Source of the DNA: Blastococcus sp. URHD0036
GTDB taxonomy: Bacteria; Actinomycetota; Actinomycetes; Mycobacteriales; Geodermatophilaceae
Length of the DNA: 64,000 nucleotides
Assembly: GCF_000701365.1 (NCBI RefSeq)
Contig: NZ_JNIK01000011.1
Location: 1 to 64,000, forward strand
Direction: 5' to 3'
Of this stretch, positions 16,282 to 23,686 are shown piece by piece (the first letter of the stretch is position 1; every line of letters starts with the position of its first letter). The position numbers were made by a program, and so were the translations under genes. The notes under the pieces were generated by a model that ran no database searches, had not been told where the DNA came from, and saw nothing but the letters and a program-made list of their open reading frames with translations.

Positions 16282-17253
16282 GTGACCCGCCCCGAGAACG
16301 GACCCGTCCCCGGGGGCGCCGGGACGTCGTCCGCGGGTGGCCGCCGGCGCGGCGCTCCCCGCACCTACGACTTCCGACGCCCCACCAAGCTCTCCCGCGA
16401 GCACGTCCGCGTGCTGCAGATCGCCCAGGAGGCGTTCGCCCGCCAGGCCACGACGGTCCTGACGACGCTGCTGCGCACCGGCGCCCGGATGGAGCTGCTC
16501 GGCATCGAGCAGCAGTCTTACGACGACTACGTCGCGACGCTGCCCAACCCCTACTTCCTGACGACGTTCACCCTGGAGCCGCTGGCCGGCAAGGGGCTGC
16601 TGGCCTATCCGCTGGACATGGCGATGGCCACCGTCGACCACATGCTCGGCGGGTCCGGGGCGGCCGACCAGCCGGACCGGCCGATGACGGCGATGGAGAC
16701 CACCATCACCGGCCAGCTGCTGACCCGGCTGCTCGAGGAGTTCGCCGCGGCCTTCGCGCACATCACCGAGATCCAGCCGGTCCGCGACGGGCTCGAGTAC
16801 AACCCCGCCCTCGCGCAGGCCGCCGCGGGCTCGGACACCGTGATGGTCGCCAACTTCGAGCTCGCCGTCGGCGACCGCGACGGACAGGCGACCCTCGTCC
16901 TGCCGTTCTCCTCGTTCGCCACCGCGCTGAACAACGCCACCTCGCCGCACCTGTCCGAGGCCGCGCAGCGCAAGCGGCAGCGCGCCGCGGAGCTCCTGTC
17001 GGTCCGGCTGGAGATGGTCCCGGTCGACGTGAGCATCCGGTTCAGCCCGCTCGAGGTCTCCTCCAGCGACCTGCTCTCGCTGGCCATCGGTGACGTGCTG
17101 CTGCTGCGCCACCCGCGCGACAGCCCGCTCGAGGTCACCACGAACGACGTCACGTTCGCCTACGCCATCGCCAGCAACCACCGGCGCCGGCTCGCCGCCT
17201 CCATCGTGCCCACCCCGTACGCCGCCCGGGACACCACAAAGGACACCGCATGA
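16282..17253 (+). CDS. fliM: Flagellar motor switch protein FliM
   Basis: FliM is the middle layer of the C-ring, linking FliG to FliN. The 323-residue protein keeps the FliM core: YDFRRPTKLSREHVRVLQIAQEAFARQ, the pseudo-CheC middle domain (LPNPYFLTTFTLEPLAGKGLLAYP; MTAMETTITGQLLTRLLEEF) and a SpoA-like C-terminus. The first ~30 residues are Pro/Gly/Arg-rich, and the canonical CheY-P-binding (S)QxEIDALL peptide at the extreme N-terminus is absent. Start GTG 16282 has GGGAGG. It overlaps fliN by 4 bp. Confidence 0.93.
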   Translation: MTRPENGPVPGGAGTSSAGGRRRGAPRTYDFRRPTKLSREHVRVLQIAQEAFARQATTVLTTLLRTGARMELLGIEQQSYDDYVATLPNPYFLTTFTLEPLAGKGLLAYPLDMAMATVDHMLGGSGAADQPDRPMTAMETTITGQLLTRLLEEFAAAFAHITEIQPVRDGLEYNPALAQAAAGSDTVMVANFELAVGDRDGQATLVLPFSSFATALNNATSPHLSEAAQRKRQRAAELLSVRLEMVPVDVSIRFSPLEVSSSDLLSLAIGDVLLLRHPRDSPLEVTTNDVTFAYAIASNHRRRLAASIVPTPYAARDTTKDTA

Positions 17254-18005
17254 CCGCCTCGCTCGACACCGTCCAGGCATCCGAGACGATCTCCGCCGTC
17301 GTCGTCGCCGCCGCGCACGCCGCCGCCTCGCTCGTCCCCTCCCCCGTGGACCTGGTGCCCGGCGAGGCGGTCACCGACCCCGACCTGGTCGCGCTGCCCC
17401 CGACGGCGGCCGCGGCGGTCAGCGCCCGGCTCTCCGGCGAGGTCACCGGCGACGTCGTCCTGGTGCTCTCGGCGGAGATCGTGGAGGCGCTGGACAACTC
17501 CCCGGTCGGCCCGATGGACGTCCCGACCGCGCTCCGGCCGGCCCTCGAGGCCGCCGCCTCGGCGCTGGGCCGGGTGCGCGTGGACTCCGAGCGCACCGAG
17601 GACCCGGTCACCGCGCTGGACGGGCTGCGCGACAAGGGCATGTTCGTCGCGGTCCCCCTCTACGGCACCACCGACGAGGGCACCGAGCACACCGCCACCC
17701 TGGCGCTGCAGGTCACGCTCCCCCAGCCGCAGCGCACGCAGCGCGGCAGCCTGGAGCTCCTGCGGCACGTGGCCATGGAGGTCACCGTCGAGATCGGCCG
17801 GACCCGCATGACCGTCGGGGAGCTGCTCTCGCTGCACCCGGGCGAGGTCGTCGAGCTGGACCGCGCCGCGAGCGCGCCGGCCGACCTGCTGGTCAACGGC
17901 ACCCTCATCGCTCGCGGCGAGGTCGTCGTCGTGGACGAGGACTTCGGTCTGCGGATCAGCGAGATCGTCAGCGACGCAGCCGAGCTGGGGGGCATGCACT
18001 CGTGA
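17250..18005 (+). CDS. fliN: Flagellar motor switch protein FliN with N-terminal extension
   Basis: FliN forms the lower C-ring and docks FliH. The C-terminal ~80 residues are the SpoA domain (LELLRHVAMEVTVEIGRTRM, VGELLSLHPGEVVELD, then LLVNGTLIARGEVVVVDEDFGLRISEIV). About 160 residues precede it. They contain ARLSGEVTGDVVLVLSAEIVEAL, reminiscent of a reduced CheC-like module, so the protein is FliY-like in layout without a full phosphatase motif pair. It overlaps fliM and fliO by 4 bp. Confidence 0.93.
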   Translation: MTASLDTVQASETISAVVVAAAHAAASLVPSPVDLVPGEAVTDPDLVALPPTAAAAVSARLSGEVTGDVVLVLSAEIVEALDNSPVGPMDVPTALRPALEAAASALGRVRVDSERTEDPVTALDGLRDKGMFVAVPLYGTTDEGTEHTATLALQVTLPQPQRTQRGSLELLRHVAMEVTVEIGRTRMTVGELLSLHPGEVVELDRAASAPADLLVNGTLIARGEVVVVDEDFGLRISEIVSDAAELGGMHS

Positions 18006-18421
18006 CGTGGATGCTGATCCGCCTCGTCCTGTCGCTGGCCTTCGTCGGCGGGATCCTGTGGTTCGCCGCCCGCCTGGCCAAGAAGAAGGGCCTGGGCCAG
18101 TCCAACGGACTGGTCGAGATCGTCTCCTCGCAGCGGGTCAGCCGGGCGAGCACGGTCAACGTCATCCGCATCGCCGACCGCGTCCTGGTCGTGGGGGCCA
18201 CCGAGCAGACCGTCACCCTCCTCGCGGAGATGGACGCCGAGATGGTCGAGGCCACCCTGGCCGACCGTGAGCTGGCCGCCGTGACCGGCAGCGAGGCCGA
18301 TGCCGGCCCGCGCCGGGTCGTGGCAGCGCGGGGCACCGGGCTGCTGGCCGGCTCGGTCCTCGACCGCGGCAGCTGGGGCGGGATCGTGCAGCAGATGCGC
18401 GAGCGGACGGTCCGACGCTGA
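18002..18421 (+). CDS. fliO: Flagellar biosynthesis protein FliO
   Basis: FliO assists assembly of the FliP export-gate ring. The 139-residue protein starts at GTG 18002 with one transmembrane helix (MLIRLVLSLAFVGGILWFAA), then a basic stretch and the small cytoplasmic FliO domain (GLVEIVSSQRVSRASTVNVI, then VLVVGATEQTVTLLAEM). It starts 4 bp inside fliN and its stop overlaps the fliP start, so it is translationally coupled on both sides. Confidence 0.92.
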   Translation: MTWMLIRLVLSLAFVGGILWFAARLAKKKGLGQSNGLVEIVSSQRVSRASTVNVIRIADRVLVVGATEQTVTLLAEMDAEMVEATLADRELAAVTGSEADAGPRRVVAARGTGLLAGSVLDRGSWGGIVQQMRERTVRR

Positions 18422-19263
18422 TGACCACCGCCACCTGCGCGCCGGCACGGACGACCTCGCCGGCGCTGCGCCGGACCGCCGTCCTGCTCCTGGTGCTGCT
18501 CGCCTGCGCGGTGGTGGCCGTCCTCCTGGCCGGTCCGGCTTCCGCGGCGCCGACCACGCCCACCGCGCCGGCGGCGCCGACCGCGCCGGTCGCCCCCGTC
18601 GTCGACGGTGGGGTGGACATCTCCGTGGGCGGCGGCAGCCCGAGCAGCTCGGTGACGCTGATCCTCGCGATCACCGTGCTCTCGGTGGCGCCGTCGGTCC
18701 TGCTGCTGTGCACCTCGTTCACCAAGATCGCCGTGGTGCTGTCGCTGACCCGCAACGCGCTGGGTCTGCAGTCCTCGCCGCCGAACTCGGTGCTCACCGG
18801 CATCGCGCTGTTCCTCACGCTCTTCGTGATGGGCCCGGTGTTCTCCAACATCAACGAGATCGCCGTGCAGCCCTACCTGGACGGCGAGATGTCGATCTCC
18901 CAGGCCTACGACACCGGCGTCGTCCCGCTCAAGGAGTTCCTGCTCCACAACACCCGCGACGACGAGCTCGAGCTCATGGTCGGGCTCTCCGGCGAGGAGA
19001 AGCCCGAGGCCCGCGAGGACGTCAGCATGACGACGCTCATCCCGGCGTTCGTGCTCTCCGAGCTGAAGAGCGCCTTCATCATCGGGCTGGTCATCTTCAT
19101 CCCGTTCCTGGTGCTGGACATGCTGGTCAGCTCCGCGCTCATGGCGATGGGCATGATGATGGTGCCGCCGTCGATCGTGTCGCTGCCCTTCAAGCTGCTG
19201 CTCTTCGTGATCGTCGACGGCTGGGCGTTGATCACGACATCCCTCGTGGGGAGTTACACGTGA
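18421..19263 (+). CDS. fliP: Flagellar export-gate protein FliP
   Basis: FliP is the main pentameric subunit of the export gate. The 280-residue protein has a cleavable signal-like N-terminus (TAVLLLVLLACAVVAVLLAG...ASA). The core has multiple helices: LILAITVLSVAPSVLLLCTSFTKIAVVLSLTR split across two helices, FLTLFVMGPVF, and the signature FIIGLVIFIPFLVLDMLVSS plus MGMMMVPPSIVSLPFKLLLF. It overlaps fliO and fliQ. Confidence 0.97.
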   Translation: MTTATCAPARTTSPALRRTAVLLLVLLACAVVAVLLAGPASAAPTTPTAPAAPTAPVAPVVDGGVDISVGGGSPSSSVTLILAITVLSVAPSVLLLCTSFTKIAVVLSLTRNALGLQSSPPNSVLTGIALFLTLFVMGPVFSNINEIAVQPYLDGEMSISQAYDTGVVPLKEFLLHNTRDDELELMVGLSGEEKPEAREDVSMTTLIPAFVLSELKSAFIIGLVIFIPFLVLDMLVSSALMAMGMMMVPPSIVSLPFKLLLFVIVDGWALITTSLVGSYT

Positions 19264-19535
19264 GCGACGCCGACGTCACCGAGATCGCCATCCGCACGAT
19301 GATGGTGGCCGCGAAGGTGGCCGCCCCGATCCTGCTGACCGCGCTGCTGGTCGGCTTCCTGATCTCGCTGTTCCAGGCGGCCACGCAGATCCAGGAGGCG
19401 ACGCTCTCCTTCGTCCCGAAGATGATCGCCGTCGCGATCGCCCTGCTGATCACGGGCAACTGGGTGCTGTCGGAACTGGTCAGCTTCACGCAGAGCCTGT
19501 TCGACACGCTCCCGCGGTTGCTCGGGCGGACCTGA
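19260..19535 (+). CDS. fliQ: Flagellar export-gate protein FliQ
   Basis: FliQ is the small two-helix subunit of the export gate. The 91-residue protein starts at GTG 19260, overlapping the fliP stop. It has the family pattern: helix 1 VAAPILLTALLVGFLISLFQ, the ATQIQEATLSFVPKM loop, then helix 2 IAVAIALLITGNWVLSELV. Length is standard. fliR follows after 5 bp. Confidence 0.96.
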   Translation: MSDADVTEIAIRTMMVAAKVAAPILLTALLVGFLISLFQAATQIQEATLSFVPKMIAVAIALLITGNWVLSELVSFTQSLFDTLPRLLGRT

Positions 19536-19540
19536 CCGGC

Positions 19541-20305
19541 ATGGACCTCGAGGTCCCGGCAGTCACCCTCGTGGCGCTGCTGCTGGCCACGGCGCGGGCG
19601 ACGGGCTTCGTCCTGCTCGCCCCGCCGTTCAACACCCGGAGCATCCCCGCCCCGGTCAAGGGAGCGCTGGCGCTGGCCCTGTCGGTCGCGCTGTTCACCC
19701 GGATCGCCCCGGACCTCCCCGAGCCGACCGCCGGCTTCGTCATCGTCGCCGCCGTCACCGAGGTGGTCATCGGCGCGGGCCTCGGCTTCGTCGTCCAGGT
19801 GTTCTTCGCCGCCGTGCAGATGGCCGGCGACCTCATCGACGTCACCGGCGGCTTCTCCCTGCAGCCGGCGTACGACCCGCTGTCGCAGAACACCAGCGGC
19901 GCGATCGGCCGGCTGCACTACCTGCTGGCGACGACGTTGCTGTTCACCAGCGGCGGGCACCTGATGATCGTCCGCGGCTTCGCGACCTCCTACGAGGGGA
20001 TGCCGGTCGGCGGTGGTGTGCCCACCGACCACCTCGGGGAGGTGCTGATCACCGCCTTCTCGATGATGTTCCTGGCCGCCCTGCAGATCGCCGGCCCCAT
20101 GGTCGCCGTCCTGCTGCTGGCCGACGTCGCCCTCGCGCTGCTCTCCCGCGCGGCACCCGCGCTGAACATCTTCGCGATCGGCTTCCCGGTGAAGATCATG
20201 CTCACCCTCGCCCTGCTGGGGTTGACCTTCCCGCTGCTGCCCCCGGCCCTCGACGCGCTCGTCGAGCAGGCCACCCGCGCCATCGTCTCCATGAAGAGCG
20301 GCTGA
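19541..20305 (+). CDS. fliR: Flagellar export-gate protein FliR
   Basis: FliR completes the FliPQR core gate. The 254-residue membrane protein has five to six hydrophobic segments. Family landmarks are ATGFVLLAPPFNTRSIPAPVKGALA, GLGFVVQVFFAAVQMAGDLID and LNIFAIGFPVKIMLTLALLG. It lies 5 bp after fliQ, with a 49-bp gap before flhB. Confidence 0.96.
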   Translation: MDLEVPAVTLVALLLATARATGFVLLAPPFNTRSIPAPVKGALALALSVALFTRIAPDLPEPTAGFVIVAAVTEVVIGAGLGFVVQVFFAAVQMAGDLIDVTGGFSLQPAYDPLSQNTSGAIGRLHYLLATTLLFTSGGHLMIVRGFATSYEGMPVGGGVPTDHLGEVLITAFSMMFLAALQIAGPMVAVLLLADVALALLSRAAPALNIFAIGFPVKIMLTLALLGLTFPLLPPALDALVEQATRAIVSMKSG

Positions 20306-20354
20306 TGGACGCGCGCACGTGGGGCCGCACCTCCCGGTGTGAGGGGGTGAGCTA

Positions 20355-21503
20355 GTGGCCAAGGACGGTCCCGGTGGGGAGAAGACCGAGAAGCCGACAC
20401 CCAAGAAACTCAAGGACGCCCGCAAGGACGGGCAGATCCCACGGACCCAGGAACTGGGGACGTGGGCGGGGATCGCGGCCGCGAGCGTGCTCATGCCGAT
20501 GCTCGCCGGAAACGCCTACGAGGCGGTCGGCGAGCTGTTCGTCCAGGTCGGCGCGGTGGCCGACGACCCGGTGCCCGAGCGGGTCACGGCGATGCTCGGC
20601 CAGGCGCTGACGGCGTTCCTGACCACGCTCATGCCGACCGCGGTGGGACTGATGGTCGTGGGCCTCGTGGCCTCGGCCGCCCAGGGCGGCGTCACCGTCT
20701 CGGCGAAGGGCATCAAGCCGACGCTGAAGAAGCTCAACCCCTTCCCCGGGATCAAGCGGATGTTCGGCACCCAGGGCATCTGGGAGGCGGCGAAGGCGGT
20801 CATCAAGACGGCCGCGCTCGGCGTGGTCGTGATCATCACCAGCACACGGGCGCAGGCGCTGGTCTCCTCCGCCGGCGCCCTGCCGATCTCCGCCATCGTC
20901 TCGACGTTCGCCGACTCGGCCGTGCAGATGCTGCGGGTCGTCGCCGTCACCGGCCTCGTGATCGCGATCGCCGACTACGTGATCGTCCGCGTGAAGATGA
21001 TGAAGCAGCTCAAGATGAGCCGCTACGAGATCGAGCAGGAGCACAAGTCCTCCGAGGGTGACCCGCACGTCAAGGGTCAGCGCCGGGCCACGGCCCTCGC
21101 GATGTCGCGCAACCGCATGATGGCCGACGTCGCCGACGCCGACGTCCTGCTGGTCAACCCGACCCACGTCGCCGTCGCCCTGAAGTACGACGCGGCGAAG
21201 GGCGCCCCCCGGGTGGTGGCCAAGGGTGCCGACCTCATCGCGGCCAAGCTGCGCGAGAAGGCCGCCGAGGCGCGCGTGCCGATGGTCCAGGACATCCCGC
21301 TGGCGCGGGCGCTGCACGCCTCGTGCGAGGTCGGCCAGGAGGTGCCGCCGCAGCTGTTCACCGCGGTGGCCCGCGTGCTGGCGTTCGTCATGCAGCTCGG
21401 TGCCCGGGGCATCCGCGGCGGGATGCACGCCCCCGGCTTCCAGGCCCCCGACGTCGAGGACCTCCCGAAGGCCGGTCGCAGGAGGCTGCCCGCGGCGTCC
21501 TGA
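20355..21503 (+). CDS. flhB: Flagellar export switch protein FlhB
   Basis: FlhB controls substrate specificity by self-cleavage. The 382-residue protein has the EKTEKPTPKKLKDARKDGQI N-terminus, four membrane segments, the cytoplasmic EIEQEHKSSEGDPHVKGQRR linker and the autocleavage motif Asn-Pro-Thr-His at residues 268-271. The rest of the switch domain follows (VAVALKYD...APRVVAKGADLIAAKLRE...VPMVQDIPLARALH). The start GTG 20355 follows a short gap with a weak imperfect inverted repeat. Confidence 0.97.
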   Translation: MAKDGPGGEKTEKPTPKKLKDARKDGQIPRTQELGTWAGIAAASVLMPMLAGNAYEAVGELFVQVGAVADDPVPERVTAMLGQALTAFLTTLMPTAVGLMVVGLVASAAQGGVTVSAKGIKPTLKKLNPFPGIKRMFGTQGIWEAAKAVIKTAALGVVVIITSTRAQALVSSAGALPISAIVSTFADSAVQMLRVVAVTGLVIAIADYVIVRVKMMKQLKMSRYEIEQEHKSSEGDPHVKGQRRATALAMSRNRMMADVADADVLLVNPTHVAVALKYDAAKGAPRVVAKGADLIAAKLREKAAEARVPMVQDIPLARALHASCEVGQEVPPQLFTAVARVLAFVMQLGARGIRGGMHAPGFQAPDVEDLPKAGRRRLPAAS

Positions 21504-21526
21504 CCCCGTCCGCGCGACCCCGCGCA

Positions 21527-21550
21527 GCCGTCCCGCACCCGTGACGGCTG
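21527..21550 (+). terminator. Weak hairpin between flhB and flhA
   Basis: AGCCGTC (21527-21533) pairs with GACGGCT (21544-21550) around a 10-nt loop in the 140-bp gap after flhB. The stem is short and has no T-run, so it is more an attenuator or processing candidate than a firm terminator. Confidence 0.3.
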
Positions 21551-21643
21551 TGCCGACGACGCATGCCCGGGGACAGGGGGGCGGCTGGGACGGGTGGGTC
21601 CGGATCGGGTGCCCGCTCGACTGGAACTGCCGATGTCTCTGCC

Positions 21644-23686
21644 GTGAAGGGCATCAGCAAGGCCGCCGTCCCCATCGGCGTCGTGGCCATCGTCCTGATG
21701 CTGGTGGTGCCGCTCCCCGCGGCCTTCCTGGACGTGCTCCTCGGCTTCAACATCACCTGCTCGCTGCTGATCCTGCTGGTCTCGATGCAGATCAAGAAGC
21801 CGCTCGACTTCGCCGTCTTCCCCTCGCTGATCCTCATCGCGACGCTGTTCCGGCTGGCGCTGAACGTCTCGTCCACCCGGCTCGTGCTCAGCGACGGGTT
21901 CGCCGGGAAGGTCATCGAGGCCTTCGGGCACTTCGTGATCGGCGGCTCGCTGATCGTCGGCCTGGTGATCTTCGTGATCCTGACGATCATCCAGTTCGTC
22001 GTCATCACGAACGGTGCCGGGCGCGTGGCCGAGGTCGGCGCCCGATTCACCCTCGACGCCATGCCCGGCAAGCAGATGGCGATCGACGCCGACCTCAACG
22101 CCGGCCTGATCAACGAGGAGCAGGCGCGCAAGCGCCGCAGCGAGGTCACCGCCGAGGCCGACTTCTACGGGTCGATGGACGGTGCCTCGAAGTTCGTCAA
22201 GGGCGACGCCATCGCCGGCATCATCGTCATCCTGATCAACCTCATCGGTGGCTTCGCCATCGGCATCATGCAGAAGGGCCTCGCGCCCGCCGAGGCGGTC
22301 AGCACCTACTCGCTGCTGACCGTCGGCGACGGCCTGGTCTCCCAGATCCCGGCCCTGCTGCTCTCCACCGCGACCGGCATCATCGTCACCCGCTCGGCCA
22401 CCGAGGGCGACATGGGCAGCGACCTGATCGCCCAGCTCGGCCGCTTCAAGCAACCGGTGCGGATCGCGGGTGGCGCGGCGATCGCGCTCTGCCTGATCCC
22501 CGGCCTGCCCAAGCTCCCGTTCCTGATCATCGGTGGCCTCTTCCTCTTCATGGCCTCCCGGATGACCGACGAGGTGCCCGAGGACGACGAGGCCGAGACC
22601 GCGACCGCCGGCGACGACGAGCCGCGCCCCGACTCCCCCGAGGCCATCGCCGAGAAGATGCGGGTCGACCCGCTGGAGCTCGAGGTCGCCTTCGACCTGG
22701 TCGACCTCGTCGACGCCGCCCGCGGCGGTGACCTGCTCGACCGCGTGAAGGCGCTGCGCCGCAAGGTCGCCATGGACACCGGCCTGGTCATCCCCCTGGT
22801 GCGCACCCGCGACAACCTGGACCTGCCGGCCTCCCAGTACGTCATCTGGCTCAACGGCGTCCCGGCCGCGAAGGGCTCCTCCCCCGCCGGCATGGTCCTG
22901 GCCATCGGCGACGGCCTGGAGGGGCTGCCCGGCCGGGCCACCCGCGAGCCGGTGTTCGGGTTGGCGGCCAAGTGGGTGCCCGCGGAGCTGCAGCGGCAGG
23001 CCGAGATGGCCGGCGCCACGGTGGTCGACCGCTCCTCGGTCATCACGACGCACCTGGCCGAGGTCGTCCGGCAGAACGCCTCCGAGCTGCTCGGCCGCGA
23101 GGACGTCAAGCTGCTGGTGGAGATGGTCAAGCGGACCCACCCGATCGTCGTCGACGAGCTCACCCCCGCGCTGCTCACCCTGGGCGAGGTCCAGCGGGTG
23201 CTGCACGCCCTGCTCGCGGAGAACGTCTCCATCCGCGACCTGGTGCGCATCTTCGAGGCGCTGTCGGTGCGGGCGAAGACCTCCAGCGACCTCGACGGGC
23301 TGGTCGAGGCCGTCCGCGGCTCGCTCGGCGCCGCGATCAGCCACCCCTACGTCACCCCCGACGAGCGACTGCACGTCCTCACGCTGGACCCGGGCTTCGA
23401 GCAGCGCCTGCTCGAGTCGGTCCGCCAGAGCGACGCCGGTCAGGTGCTGGCGCTGGACGCCGGCAACGTCGACGCGCTCGTCACCGGGTGCTCCGGACAC
23501 CTGGAGGAGGCCGAACGCCACGGCTTCGCCCCGGTGCTCGTGTGCTCCCCCCAGGTCAGGGCGGCTCTGTCCCGCCTGATGCGCCAGGTCCTGCCCCGGC
23601 TGCCGGTGATCTCCTACTCGGAGGTCTCCCGGACGGCCACGATCGAGTCACTGGGAGTGGTGAACGGTGCCGTTGCCATCCGTTGA
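21644..23686 (+). CDS. flhA: Flagellar export-gate protein FlhA
   Basis: FlhA is the largest export-gate protein and forms the nonameric ring that receives substrates and couples proton flow. It has eight membrane segments in the first ~310 residues and the FHIPEP-region signature VIEAFGHFVIGG...NGAGRVAEVGARFTLDAMPG. The C-terminal cytoplasmic domain follows (LIPLVRTRDNL-like; VVDELTPALLTLGEVQRVLHAL). GTG 21644 gives VKGISKAAVPIGVVAIVLM, the normal FlhA N-terminus (680 residues). ATG 21563 in the same frame would add 27 low-complexity residues. Neither has a good Shine-Dalgarno. The 3' end overlaps the flhF-like gene by 20 bp. Confidence 0.95.
   Translation: MKGISKAAVPIGVVAIVLMLVVPLPAAFLDVLLGFNITCSLLILLVSMQIKKPLDFAVFPSLILIATLFRLALNVSSTRLVLSDGFAGKVIEAFGHFVIGGSLIVGLVIFVILTIIQFVVITNGAGRVAEVGARFTLDAMPGKQMAIDADLNAGLINEEQARKRRSEVTAEADFYGSMDGASKFVKGDAIAGIIVILINLIGGFAIGIMQKGLAPAEAVSTYSLLTVGDGLVSQIPALLLSTATGIIVTRSATEGDMGSDLIAQLGRFKQPVRIAGGAAIALCLIPGLPKLPFLIIGGLFLFMASRMTDEVPEDDEAETATAGDDEPRPDSPEAIAEKMRVDPLELEVAFDLVDLVDAARGGDLLDRVKALRRKVAMDTGLVIPLVRTRDNLDLPASQYVIWLNGVPAAKGSSPAGMVLAIGDGLEGLPGRATREPVFGLAAKWVPAELQRQAEMAGATVVDRSSVITTHLAEVVRQNASELLGREDVKLLVEMVKRTHPIVVDELTPALLTLGEVQRVLHALLAENVSIRDLVRIFEALSVRAKTSSDLDGLVEAVRGSLGAAISHPYVTPDERLHVLTLDPGFEQRLLESVRQSDAGQVLALDAGNVDALVTGCSGHLEEAERHGFAPVLVCSPQVRAALSRLMRQVLPRLPVISYSEVSRTATIESLGVVNGAVAIR

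Noticed and set aside
21629-21636. GCCGATGT just before flhA as a fourth sigma-28-like promoter
   Set aside because: No TCA or TAAA half at 14-16 bp spacing, so it fails the pattern met by the other three.
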